Shown here: in pieces, positions 14,644 through 21,785 of the stretch | How the letters are laid out: every line of letters starts with the position of its first letter | Position numbering within the stretch: position 1 is the first letter of the stretch | Source of the DNA: Flavobacteriales bacterium | Lineage (GTDB): Bacteria > Bacteroidota > Bacteroidia > Flavobacteriales_F > PHOS-HE28 | Direction of reading: 5' to 3' | NCBI GenBank assembly: GCA_016788635.1 | Contig: JAEUSU010000004.1 | Location: 1-37,017, forward strand | Length of the DNA stretch: 37,017 nucleotides | Made by a program: the position numbers and the translations under genes | Notes under the pieces: generated by a model | Seen by the model: only the letters and a program-made list of their open reading frames with translations | What the model was told of the DNA's origin: nothing | The model's database searches: none

Positions 14644-16020
14644 TCAAGCTGCTTTTGACCGGGCACCGCGGAAGCCATACCAGGCCAGGTACAAGTAGCA
14701 TAGCAGCGGCACCACGAAGCTGGAGTGGAACGCGATGGAAGGACTGGTCAACGGTGAAAGCCGCTCGATCACCCATCCTTGAACGGGAGGCACGAGAGCG
14801 CCGCCCAGGATCATCATCACCAACAGGCTTGAACCCTGCGCCGTGCGGTCGCCCAATCCATCAATAGCCAAGGTGAAGATGTTGCTCCACATGATGGAGT
14901 TGAACAAGCCGATGGCGATGAGCGCCCACATGGCCAGGGGGCCATTACGTACGATGACCACAGCGAGCAGGGTGATGGCTACGAGGCTGAAGAGCCCGAG
15001 CGCCCGGGCCGGACGTGGTCCAGCCAGCAGAAAGGCCGCCATGTTCAACAGCATGATGCCGATCAGGGGCAGCATGTCATCCAGTACAATGCCACCGGTC
15101 TGGTTCAAGCTGTACAGGAGGGTGAACATCGCTGCGGAAACAGCCAGCATCAAGGTGATGCGGCGGGGTAGTGGCAGTTGCCCTGAGAGCGCGATCGCGC
15201 CGAGGAAGCGTCCTGTCATGGCACCTCCCCAGTACAGGCTCAGGAAATGCTTGGCGGTCTCCTCCGGAAGGCCGAGCACCGATGGCAGTCCCACGAAGTT
15301 GATGAAGAGGCTGCCAATGGCGACCTCGGCGCCCACGTAGCAAAAGATGGCCGCCATGCCCCGCCGGAGGGGGGGATGACGCAGCACGTTGCGGTCGGAC
15401 CGGATGTCCTCCGCGTGTGGTGTGGGCAAGTGTGTGAACCGCACGAGCAAAGCGATACCGGCCAGGATCCCGGCCAGAACCAGGTAAGGGGCTCGCACAG
15501 CGGCCTCTGGTGTGGCGGTGCTGAAAATGAGCGCTCCACCGATCAGTGGGGCCAGCGTGGTGCCCAAGGAGTTGAAGGCCTGTGCCAGGTTCAACCGGCT
15601 GCTGGCGCCTTCCGGTGGGCCGATGATCGCCATGAAGGGGTTCGCTGCGATCTGCAGCAAGGTGAACCCAAGGCCCAGCACGAACAAGGCGCCCAGGTGC
15701 GCAGGGTAACTGTGCAATAGGGAGGCGGGAGCGAACAATGCGCAGCCGGCGGCGGATAGCAGAAGCCCGTACACCATGCCCCGCTTGTAGCCGATGCGCC
15801 GGATGGGGTCGCCTGTCCGGATGGAGATGATAGAGTAGAGGAGCGACCCGATGAAATAGGCGCCAAAGAAGCAGAACTGCACGAGCAGGCTTTCGGTGTA
15901 GCTCAGCTCAAAGAGCTGCTTCCAGTGTGGCACCAGCACATCATTCAGCACGGTGATGAAGCCCCAGAGGAAGAACAGGGCAATGAGCATTACCAGGGAG
16001 CGGATGGGAGCAGAGGTCAT
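14644..16020 (-). CDS. Sugar MFS transporter, FucP/GluP type
   Basis: This 458-residue inner-membrane protein has about twelve hydrophobic segments. The N-terminal FFLWGFITVLNDVLVPHWK, the QFCFFGAYFIGSL segment and the QIAANPFMAIIGPPEGASSRL loop are characteristic of the fucose/glucose/galactose:H+ symporter family (FHS) found in many Bacteroidota. It likely imports the hexose freed by the GH92 enzyme encoded in the same direction downstream. ATG 16020 begins MTSAPIRSLVML, a short lead before the first helix. A TATCCTTG element and a palindrome lie upstream. The exact sugar is not determined. Confidence 0.9.
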   Translation of the reverse strand: MTSAPIRSLVMLIALFFLWGFITVLNDVLVPHWKQLFELSYTESLLVQFCFFGAYFIGSLLYSIISIRTGDPIRRIGYKRGMVYGLLLSAAGCALFAPASLLHSYPAHLGALFVLGLGFTLLQIAANPFMAIIGPPEGASSRLNLAQAFNSLGTTLAPLIGGALIFSTATPEAAVRAPYLVLAGILAGIALLVRFTHLPTPHAEDIRSDRNVLRHPPLRRGMAAIFCYVGAEVAIGSLFINFVGLPSVLGLPEETAKHFLSLYWGGAMTGRFLGAIALSGQLPLPRRITLMLAVSAAMFTLLYSLNQTGGIVLDDMLPLIGIMLLNMAAFLLAGPRPARALGLFSLVAITLLAVVIVRNGPLAMWALIAIGLFNSIMWSNIFTLAIDGLGDRTAQGSSLLVMMILGGALVPPVQGWVIERLSPLTSPSIAFHSSFVVPLLCYLYLAWYGFRGARSKAA

Positions 16021-16036
16021 GCGAGCGATGGATCGA

Positions 16037-16048
16037 ACGATCGATCGT
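16037..16048. promoter_or_regulatory. 12-bp perfect palindrome ACGATCGATCGT in the transporter leader
   Basis: The palindrome lies between the predicted -7 element (16059-16052) and the start codon (16020) of the sugar operon. It is embedded in a GATCG-rich stretch (16027-16048), a suitable place for an operator. No regulator gene is adjacent. Confidence 0.35.
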
Positions 16049-16051
16049 GAG

Positions 16052-16059
16052 CAAGGATA
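16052..16059 (-). promoter_or_regulatory. Candidate -7 element of the sugar operon
   Basis: TATCCTTG on the minus strand differs from TAnnTTTG at one base and ends 31 bases before the transporter ATG. Confidence 0.4.
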
Positions 16060-16121
16060 GTGAGAGATCGGTTGGGATTTTCGGCGGAAGCAGGTTAGTT
16101 TGGCCTCAAACCCATGAACGC

Positions 16122-16952
16122 ATGAAGCACATTACTCTTCTCGTCGCAGCGGTCCTGAGCCTGCCGCTTTCCGCACAAGTGCTCGATGGAAGTTTCGAGG
16201 CCGGTCCCGGTACTGGACCATGGACGGAGGCTTCGTCCAATTTCGGCACCCCGCTGTGCAACGCCGCCGGTTGCGGTACCTGTGGCGGGCCTTGTGTGCC
16301 GCGCACCGGCAGTTGGTACGCCTGGTTCGGTGGTGCCGGCAGTGGCTCTGTCATGCCCGAGGTGGGTTCGGTGGAGCAGAGCATCTTCATCCCCTCCGGC
16401 ACAACGGCCCAGCTGCGCATGTATGTGAAGATCGCGCTGGCCGGCACCAACCTCACCGACCGGATCGAGGTCAGCATCGATGGTACCGTCCTGGAGACCA
16501 TCGACCTGAACGACGCCAGCACCTACACCGCCTATACCCAGGTCGCGCTGGATATCAACTCTTTCGCCAACGGGGCCAACCACACCATCAAGATCGAAGG
16601 CACCCAGGAGGATGCCGCCACGGTGAGCAACATCCTGGTGGATGATGTGGACCTGACGGTGGATGGCAACGTGATCTCCAGCCTCTTCGAGCATCCCGAT
16701 GAGCTGGGTGGCGTGAAAGTGTACCCGAACCCTGCCAGTGACAACATCACGGTGAGCTTCGGTAGCGTGCGCGGGGAGGCCGTAGTGGTGATCCGCGACA
16801 TCCGTGGCAACGTGGTGGAAAGCAACCGTTGGAGCGATGTGTACATGCGCACCTTCACCTATGATGCGCGCGTGCTGGCCAACGGTGCCTACACAGTGAC
16901 CGTGGAGCAGGGTGGCAACCGTGTGACCCACCGCCTGGTGGTGGCCCACTGA
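16122..16952 (+). CDS. Secreted protein with type IX secretion C-terminal sorting domain
   Basis: The 276-residue protein has a clear signal peptide (MKHITLLVAAVLSLPLSAQ) and a beta-rich central part. The latter contains DGSFEAGPGTGPWTEAS, a Cys-rich CNAAGCGTCGGPC loop near residue 45-57 and a lectin/CBM-like jelly-roll pattern (LRMYVKIALAGTNLTDRIEVSID). The final ~75 residues form a T9SS type A sorting domain: VKVYPNPASDNITVSF, then VVIRDIRGN, then GAYTVTVEQGG...HRLVV. It should therefore cross the outer membrane by the T9SS and be released or anchored at the surface. ATG 16122 places the signal peptide at the N-terminus. A TTAGTTTG sequence at 16095-16102 may be its -7 region. Its ligand is unknown. 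It sits between the mannosidase operon and a glycosylasparaginase. Confidence 0.88.
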   Translation: MKHITLLVAAVLSLPLSAQVLDGSFEAGPGTGPWTEASSNFGTPLCNAAGCGTCGGPCVPRTGSWYAWFGGAGSGSVMPEVGSVEQSIFIPSGTTAQLRMYVKIALAGTNLTDRIEVSIDGTVLETIDLNDASTYTAYTQVALDINSFANGANHTIKIEGTQEDAATVSNILVDDVDLTVDGNVISSLFEHPDELGGVKVYPNPASDNITVSFGSVRGEAVVVIRDIRGNVVESNRWSDVYMRTFTYDARVLANGAYTVTVEQGGNRVTHRLVVAH

Positions 16953-16969
16953 CCATTCGTCCATTCCTG

Positions 16970-17011
16970 GACCGCCCGCTCCGGTGCACCGGGGCGGGCG
17001 GTCTGCTTTTT
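16970..17011 (+). terminator. Rho-independent terminator after the T9SS cargo gene
   Basis: GACCGCCCGC (16970-16979) pairs perfectly with GCGGGCGGTC (16994-17003). The loop region CCGGTGCACCGG is itself palindromic, and the stem is followed by TGCTTTTT ending at 17011. It lies 18 bases after the stop of the cargo gene and just before the next gene's start at 17027. Confidence 0.85.
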
Positions 17012-17026
17012 GGGTAGCTTGGACGC

Positions 17027-18010
17027 ATGCAACACCGTCGTTCTTTCTTGAAGATGAGCCTGGCCGGTGGCCTGGCCACGTGGATGGAACCCCTACAGGC
17101 TGCGGACCTCGCCTCTCTCACGACGGGTCCCTCAGGAACCCCCATCATCCTGAGCACCTGGCGCCATGGCCTCCCCGCCAATGACCGCGCCGTGGAAGTG
17201 CTGAACGCCAAGGGATCAGTGTTGGATGCAGTGGAGGAAGGCGTGGCCGTGGTGGAGAGCGACCTTACAAACCGGAGCGTAGGCCTTGGTGGGCGCCCGG
17301 ACCGCGATGGTTTCACCACGCTCGATGCCTGCATCCAGGACCACGATGGCCGGGCAGGTGCGGTGGCCTTCCTGCGCGAGTTCGAGCACCCGATCAAAGT
17401 GGCGCGCGCCATCATGGACCGCACGCCCCACGTAATGCTGGTCGGCAATGGAGCTGAACAATGGGCACTGGCCAACGGCTTCACCAAGCGCAAGGTGGAT
17501 ATTCCCGAAGTGCGTAAGGCATGGAAGGAGTGGCTGAAGACCTCGGACTACAAACCGTTGGTGAACATCGAGAACCATGATACCATCGGCATGGTGGCCA
17601 TGGATGCCAATGGGAAGCTCGCCGGCAGCTGCACCACCAGCGGGCTGGCCTACAAGGTGCACGGTCGGGTGGGCGACTCACCCATCATTGGCGCGGGCCT
17701 TTTCGTGGATGGCGACGTGGGTGCCGCATGTGCCACCGGTACGGGTGAGTTGGTGATCCGCACGTCTGGCAGCCATGCCGTGGTGGAGATGATGCGCAAT
17801 GGAGTGGAGCCCGAGGAGGCCTGCGAGCGTGCGGTCCGGCGCATACTGCATAAACACCCTGGTTTGAAAGGCCATCAAGTGGGCTTCCTGGCCTTGCGGA
17901 AGGATGGTGCGCATGGTGCATACAGCGTGTACAAGGGCTTCGACTATGCACTTACCAAAGAAGGCCGGACCCAGCTCGCCGACGCACCCTACATGATGGA
18001 ATGGGACTGA
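17027..18010 (+). CDS. N4-(beta-N-acetylglucosaminyl)-L-asparaginase (glycosylasparaginase)
   Basis: This Ntn hydrolase cleaves the GlcNAc-asparagine bond left after deglycosylation of N-glycoproteins. The 327-residue precursor carries a twin-arginine-type leader (RRSFLKMSLAGGLA, 4-17). The conserved WRHGLPAND, SVLDAVEEGV and VGLGGRPDRDG are followed by the autoprocessing site at Asp185-Thr186 in ENHDTIGMVAMD, where Thr186 becomes the N-terminal nucleophile. The C-terminal half has TSGLAYKVHGRVGDSPIIGAG and GDVGAACATGTGE. ATG 17027 directly follows the terminator. A TAGCTTGG element at 17015-17022, one base off TAnnTTTG, ends four bases before the ATG. With the GH92 gene close by, this supports N-glycoprotein degradation. 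Confidence 0.93.
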   Translation: MQHRRSFLKMSLAGGLATWMEPLQAADLASLTTGPSGTPIILSTWRHGLPANDRAVEVLNAKGSVLDAVEEGVAVVESDLTNRSVGLGGRPDRDGFTTLDACIQDHDGRAGAVAFLREFEHPIKVARAIMDRTPHVMLVGNGAEQWALANGFTKRKVDIPEVRKAWKEWLKTSDYKPLVNIENHDTIGMVAMDANGKLAGSCTTSGLAYKVHGRVGDSPIIGAGLFVDGDVGAACATGTGELVIRTSGSHAVVEMMRNGVEPEEACERAVRRILHKHPGLKGHQVGFLALRKDGAHGAYSVYKGFDYALTKEGRTQLADAPYMMEWD

Positions 18011-18018
18011 GGTCCAGG

Positions 18019-18046
18019 TTGTTCCATTCGTTTCCCCATATCTTTG
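18019..18046 (+). promoter_or_regulatory. Promoter of the small secreted protein, near-ideal match
   Basis: TTG (18019-18021), a 17-base spacer and TATCTTTG (18039-18046) match the Bacteroidota promoter. The ATG at 18051 is four bases beyond, so the message is probably leaderless. Confidence 0.7.
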
Positions 18047-18050
18047 TGCC

Positions 18051-18389
18051 ATGTCGCGCATTGCCGGCCTCCTGTTCGCTCTGGCATTGACCATATCCAA
18101 CGCACCGGGCGCGGTGGCTGGTGGAGGGGATGATCAGCTGCGAATGCAAGTGGAGTGTACCCGTACCTCGGCCTTCGTGAACCTGACGATCGAGAATGAA
18201 CGCCGCATTGGCAAGGTGGTGATCGAGGTGCGCGACAAGGAAGGCCGCCTGTGGTACCGTGAGGCGGGCAAGGCGTATACCGGCACCTTGGTGCGCCGCC
18301 TGGACAAGGGGACGATGCCCAAGGGTGAACTCACCCTTACGGTGCACGCGCGTCACCTGGCCATCACGCAGACCTTCCAGAACCAGTAA
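18051..18389 (+). CDS. Small secreted protein of unknown function
   Basis: The 112-residue product has a signal peptide (MSRIAGLLFALALTISNAPGAVAGG) and a single beta-rich domain (FVNLTIENERRIGKVVIEVRDKEGRLWYREAGK, in two consecutive strand-rich parts). The pattern resembles a short immunoglobulin-like or T9SS-CTD-like sandwich, since VVIEVRDKEG and GELTLTVHARH echo the strands of sorting domains, but the PNP motif is absent. I do not recognise a named family. It is transcribed from its own promoter and converges on the anti-sigma gene, with only three bases between the two stop codons. Confidence 0.7.
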   Translation: MSRIAGLLFALALTISNAPGAVAGGGDDQLRMQVECTRTSAFVNLTIENERRIGKVVIEVRDKEGRLWYREAGKAYTGTLVRRLDKGTMPKGELTLTVHARHLAITQTFQNQ

Positions 18390-18392
18390 GTC

Positions 18393-19295
18393 TTACCAGG
18401 CAGCCGCCAGCAAGCCCATCAACTGGGGGGTTTCTGCCAGGCTTTGGGCCTTAGCGCTCCTGTCCACATCCGCGCTCCGCTTCTTCGATGCGGACGCCTT
18501 CCTGGCCTCCACAGCCGAAATGTTGGTGACGGACATGTTGCTTACCAGCTCCTTGGTCTGCACCGTACGCGTCACTTCGCTTTCTGAGAACATCAGGGAC
18601 CTTTCCACCTGCACATCTTCTGTGCTCGCTACATCCGCCAAGTAGGTGCTGTCGGTCTTCACGGAATGATCGGCTTCCGCTTTGGCCAAGGCAGTGGGCC
18701 TCGCAGGTTCTTCATGCACCTCGAGCGGCGCATCGTTCACCTCCGCGAGCATCTCGGGGGAGGATGCCGTTGCACCCTTGGCGACCGCGGCCAGTTCCAT
18801 TTGTTCTTCCGCACCGCTTGGGACCTTCGCCATATCCTCAACCGCTGCAGGAACAGGAAGGGAGTCCTGCTTCTCCACTTCGCGAAGCTCTGCGAACTGA
18901 GTTTCATGCGGGCTCAGGCGTTGCCAGAGCGTTACTGAGAGCAACACCACCGCCACCATTGCGGCCAGGGCCAGGGCAGGGCGCCACAGGTCAGTGGCAT
19001 TCCTTGGCCAGAACGCGGCCAGCACACTGTTCAGCGAGAAGCCCCACTGCGGTCGGCGTTGTGCGCGGTAGGCGGCCAGCACCTGTTCCTTCACGGCTTC
19101 ATCCAGTTCAAGCCCTGCCTCCGGACGCTCGTCCTGGCGCACCTGCAACAACAGGGCACGCATGGCCTCGTATTCCTCCCTTCCGCTCAGGTGGCGGAGC
19201 ACGAAGGCGCGCTCCTCATCCAGCAGCTCGTCGAAGGCCCGTTCGCTCAATAGCGATTCAATGTCCTCAGGGTCGTATGTCTCGCGTCGTTCCAT
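18393..19295 (-). CDS. Putative anti-sigma factor, single-pass membrane protein
   Basis: The 300-residue protein has an acidic, helical N-terminal part (MERRETYDPEDIESLLSER...), one predicted TM helix at about 104-124 (LWRPALALAAMVAVVLLSVTLW in the region) and a 170-residue Ser/Ala/Glu-rich periplasmic tail ending in conserved-looking MGLLAAAW. It has no CxxC or zinc-finger HxxxCxxC motif. The start overlaps the end of the ECF sigma gene by 29 bases, the usual arrangement for a co-translated anti-sigma factor, and the membrane topology fits. The function is inferred from position and topology and not from a recognised domain. Confidence 0.7.
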   Translation of the reverse strand: MERRETYDPEDIESLLSERAFDELLDEERAFVLRHLSGREEYEAMRALLLQVRQDERPEAGLELDEAVKEQVLAAYRAQRRPQWGFSLNSVLAAFWPRNATDLWRPALALAAMVAVVLLSVTLWQRLSPHETQFAELREVEKQDSLPVPAAVEDMAKVPSGAEEQMELAAVAKGATASSPEMLAEVNDAPLEVHEEPARPTALAKAEADHSVKTDSTYLADVASTEDVQVERSLMFSESEVTRTVQTKELVSNMSVTNISAVEARKASASKKRSADVDRSAKAQSLAETPQLMGLLAAAW

Positions 19296-19881
19296 GGTGC
19301 TGCATCAGTCGGGGGTCGAACTCCTTCATGCGTTCGGCCAGTTTTTTCAAGGTGTAGAAGAGGCGGCTTTTCACCGTGCCCTCGGAAATGCCAAAGGCCT
19401 GCGCGATCTCCTTGATCGGCATGTCCTCGTGGTAGCGCATCACGAAGGTGGCGCGCTGGTCGGGGTCCAGGTGGTCCAGCTCCTCGCGCAGGCGGTCGCG
19501 GAAGCGCTCGCGGTCCACACCATCACCTTCGGTGGCAGGGATGCTGTGTTCGGTGGCCTGGAGATGCGGCCGCGCCTTGCGCTTCACCTCCTCGTGCCGG
19601 TAGGCGTTCTTGCACATGTTGTTCGCCACGCTGTAAAGCCAGGTGGAGAAGGGGCGCGAGGGGTCGTAACAGCGCGGGTCGCGGGCCAGCTTCAGGAAGA
19701 GTTCCTGCACCTGGTCGCGGGCCAGTTCACGGTCCTGCCAGAGCATGCGGTGGAAGTAAGCCAGAGCCCGGTTCTTCCAGCGGTCGAAGAGCACGGTGAA
19801 CGCCTGTTCCTCACCACGGACCACCAGCTCCATGAGCCGTTCATCGCTGAGGTCCGCCAGGGGCTTGCGAAAGAGCGCCAT
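19267..19881 (-). CDS. ECF-type RNA polymerase sigma factor
   Basis: This 204-residue sigma-70 relative contains only regions 2 and 4. Region 2 shows LVVRGEEQAFTVLFDRWKNR, RDQVQELFLKL and FSTWLYSVANNMCKNAYR. Region 4 shows LDPDQRATFVMRYHEDMPIKEIA followed by the helix-turn-helix AFGISEGTVKSRLFYTLKKL. ATG 19881 (MALFRKPLADLSDERLM) is chosen because an upstream in-frame start at 19998 would lie inside the preceding gene. Only four bases separate it from that gene's stop, so they are co-transcribed. It likely directs a small regulon and is held by the downstream anti-sigma protein. Confidence 0.92.
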   Translation of the reverse strand: MALFRKPLADLSDERLMELVVRGEEQAFTVLFDRWKNRALAYFHRMLWQDRELARDQVQELFLKLARDPRCYDPSRPFSTWLYSVANNMCKNAYRHEEVKRKARPHLQATEHSIPATEGDGVDRERFRDRLREELDHLDPDQRATFVMRYHEDMPIKEIAQAFGISEGTVKSRLFYTLKKLAERMKEFDPRLMQHHGTTRDIRP

Positions 19882-19885
19882 GGGT

Positions 19886-21004
19886 TCAGTGGGTGAGGAC
19901 CCCGGCTTGGTATAGTCGGTCCAACGCGCCGATGCGTTTGGCGAGCTGCCGTAGCTCATGCTCCATGGCAGCTGTGCGTCCTTCATCACCCGCCGCACGG
20001 TAGTGCTGAAGCAGGAGGCTGCCAGGCATCAGGTAGTTGCGGCTTAGTGGCCCTGCCTCCGTGGTCTTGTGGAGTGCCTTCCAGCGCTGTTCAAGGGCGC
20101 GCATATGGTCCGCAGGAGCGGGGCCCACACGAAAGGCCAGTCCAGTGCAGTACAACTGAGGGGATAGCGCGTCCAGCCAACCGCGCTCCATGCTGGCGGC
20201 CAGGTATACCGGCCGGTCCGTGGCCACTGCCAATTGTGAGGCGAACCGGGGGTCATCCGCGGGTGCCTGCCCCTTTGCACCGGCATCCTTCCAGCAGCGT
20301 TGGCGGTATGCCGCGTCATTCAGCGATCGGCGGTCGATGATGAGCACGTCCGGCCTTACGCGCCCGGCATGCACACGCACCAGCGCAGGGTAGGTGTCCA
20401 GGTCTCCATTGGTGAAGATCACCGCGTTGCGGTCCACGCTGGCCAACAGGTCAGTGGCATAGTCGAGTAGGGGGTTGGTCACCATTCCCGGTGCTGCCAA
20501 GCGTGTGGCCCATTGATCCACTCCGGCCTTGTCGCCATTGCGGAGCGCTGCACCCAGCATGGGGCCCGCCAGTTCAGTACGGTCTGGAGCCACCTGATAT
20601 GCGGCACTCAAAGCTTCCATGGCAGCTGTAGCGGGGAACTCCGCATAATAGCGGGCCATGTGCGCCTCAAAGCTGTTGGGGGCCATGCGGGCCAGGTCAT
20701 CCGCGCGCAGGCGGAGCTGTTCGCGGTCTTCGGGAAGCAGCTGGCCGCTGCGGGTGGCGAGCATTTCGTTGCGGGTCTGCCGCAGCGCGTTCCAATTGCC
20801 CTGCACCGTCATGCCGACGTCCAGGTACTCCCGTTCCGTTCGCATGGACTGTCCAGCGCCCGCGGTGTACCAAGCCCCCTGGATGGGTTCCGGAACGGCC
20901 GCTTGTTGTTGCGGCGCGGTGGCGGCCGGTGCGGTGTTCTGTGCGGCAAGCCGGGCAATACCGAACAGGGCCGGCAGGAGGATGAACAGAAGGCGCGGGT
21001 GCAT
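19886..21004 (-). CDS. Secreted protein of unknown function heading the ECF sigma operon
   Basis: The 372-residue protein has a signal peptide (MHPRLLFILLPALFGIARLAAQ), a Gln/Ala/Pro-rich linker, an alpha-helical stretch (60-190) and a segment VIFTNGDLDTYPALV (195-209) followed by RPDVLIIDRRSLND. This last part resembles the soluble C-terminal segment of the large DUF2723 membrane proteins of Bacteroidota (pattern GDNDTFPLWY...RxDVxVVNxxLL), here without the membrane domain. The remaining C-terminal 130 residues are helical. It is immediately followed by the sigma and anti-sigma genes, so it may be a sensor, a target or simply a co-regulated envelope protein. Confidence 0.75.
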   Translation of the reverse strand: MHPRLLFILLPALFGIARLAAQNTAPAATAPQQQAAVPEPIQGAWYTAGAGQSMRTEREYLDVGMTVQGNWNALRQTRNEMLATRSGQLLPEDREQLRLRADDLARMAPNSFEAHMARYYAEFPATAAMEALSAAYQVAPDRTELAGPMLGAALRNGDKAGVDQWATRLAAPGMVTNPLLDYATDLLASVDRNAVIFTNGDLDTYPALVRVHAGRVRPDVLIIDRRSLNDAAYRQRCWKDAGAKGQAPADDPRFASQLAVATDRPVYLAASMERGWLDALSPQLYCTGLAFRVGPAPADHMRALEQRWKALHKTTEAGPLSRNYLMPGSLLLQHYRAAGDEGRTAAMEHELRQLAKRIGALDRLYQAGVLTH

Positions 21005-21099
21005 GGAATGATCTCAGATGCGCGTTGTAGTACACGCGGCCCGGTGCAAGGTTCAATGGGCCGTGCTTTTTCCTTCGGCAGGCCGGTTCGCTTACCGGC

Positions 21100-21107
21100 T
21101 ACCTTTG
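21100..21107 (+). promoter_or_regulatory. -7 promoter element of the DUF493 operon
   Basis: TACCTTTG is an exact TAnnTTTG match ending nine bases before the ATG at 21117. The leader would be only a few bases. Confidence 0.65.
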
Positions 21108-21116
21108 CCAAGGTAC

Positions 21117-21392
21117 ATGTTGAACGAAGAGACCAAACAGCGCCTGCGTGAACGCCTGGACCAGGTGCACCAATGGCCCAGCGTGTACATGTTCAAGTTC
21201 ATCTTCGAGCCCACACAGGAGCGGCTGGACCGCATCCTCGCGCTTTTTCCTGAGGAGAGCGAGAAGACCCGGCGCTACTCCCAGGGCGGCAAATACCTGA
21301 GCCTGACCGTGAAGGAGGTGATGATGAATGCCACGGATGTGGTGGACCGCTACGACCACGTCAGCGGTATCGACGGAGTGATCGTATTGTGA
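21117..21392 (+). CDS. DUF493 (YbeD-like) family protein
   Basis: The 91-residue cytoplasmic protein has the ferredoxin-like/ACT-like DUF493 pattern: WPSVYMFKFIFEP at the first strand, a helix with QERLDRILALF, YLSLTVKEVM for the central strands and VSGIDGVIVL at the end. Members are small regulators whose role is largely unknown. ATG 21117 (MLNEETKQRLRERL) lies just downstream of the promoter element. Upstream in-frame starts back to 21018 would cover the promoter. The next gene starts four bases after its stop, so the three genes to 22438 form an operon. Confidence 0.85.
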   Translation: MLNEETKQRLRERLDQVHQWPSVYMFKFIFEPTQERLDRILALFPEESEKTRRYSQGGKYLSLTVKEVMMNATDVVDRYDHVSGIDGVIVL

Positions 21393-21395
21393 GCC

Positions 21396-21785
21396 ATGAG
21401 CGTGGATCCGATCTTCGTTCGCAATATGTTGCTGGTGAGCCTGTCGCTCATCTTTCTCTATATGCTCTACAGCCGCTACCGGCAGCAGGTGCGCCTGCGT
21501 GATGTGCCGGTGGCCCGCCATGCCGAGTTGATCACACTGGAGGTGGCCTATCATCCCGCCCGCTTGCGCGTGCATGTGCGGGTACGCGCCCCAGAAGAGA
21601 CCGTGCGGTTGCGTTTGCTGGGTGAGGGGCATGCCGCCGTGCGCGAATGGCCGCAGGTTCCGGTGGGCTCCGGTGATCATTGGTTGGAGCTGCCTTTGGA
21701 CCAGCACAAGGACGGGACTTACCGATTGGAAATGTCGACCTCCACGCAACGCACCGAGCGTTCCTTCCGTCTTCAGCAGGCATGA
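21396..21785 (+). CDS. Small membrane-anchored protein of unknown function
   Basis: The 129-residue protein has one N-terminal hydrophobic segment (NMLLVSLSLIFLYMLY, about 10-25) followed by a basic SRYRQQVRLRD and a beta-rich soluble part ending in DQHKDGTYRLEMSTSTQ. No known family is recognised. The tail looks like a small Ig-like or C2-like fold, but this is only an impression. It starts three bases after the DUF493 stop. The next gene's ATG overlaps its stop codon (ATGA), so it is the middle gene of a three-gene operon. Confidence 0.7.
   Translation: MSVDPIFVRNMLLVSLSLIFLYMLYSRYRQQVRLRDVPVARHAELITLEVAYHPARLRVHVRVRAPEETVRLRLLGEGHAAVREWPQVPVGSGDHWLELPLDQHKDGTYRLEMSTSTQRTERSFRLQQA

Noticed and set aside
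17027..17110. Glycosylasparaginase start considered as a lipoprotein or Sec signal
   Set aside because: The leader has RRSFLK followed by a weakly hydrophobic stretch and no lipobox cysteine, which fits a twin-arginine signal better.
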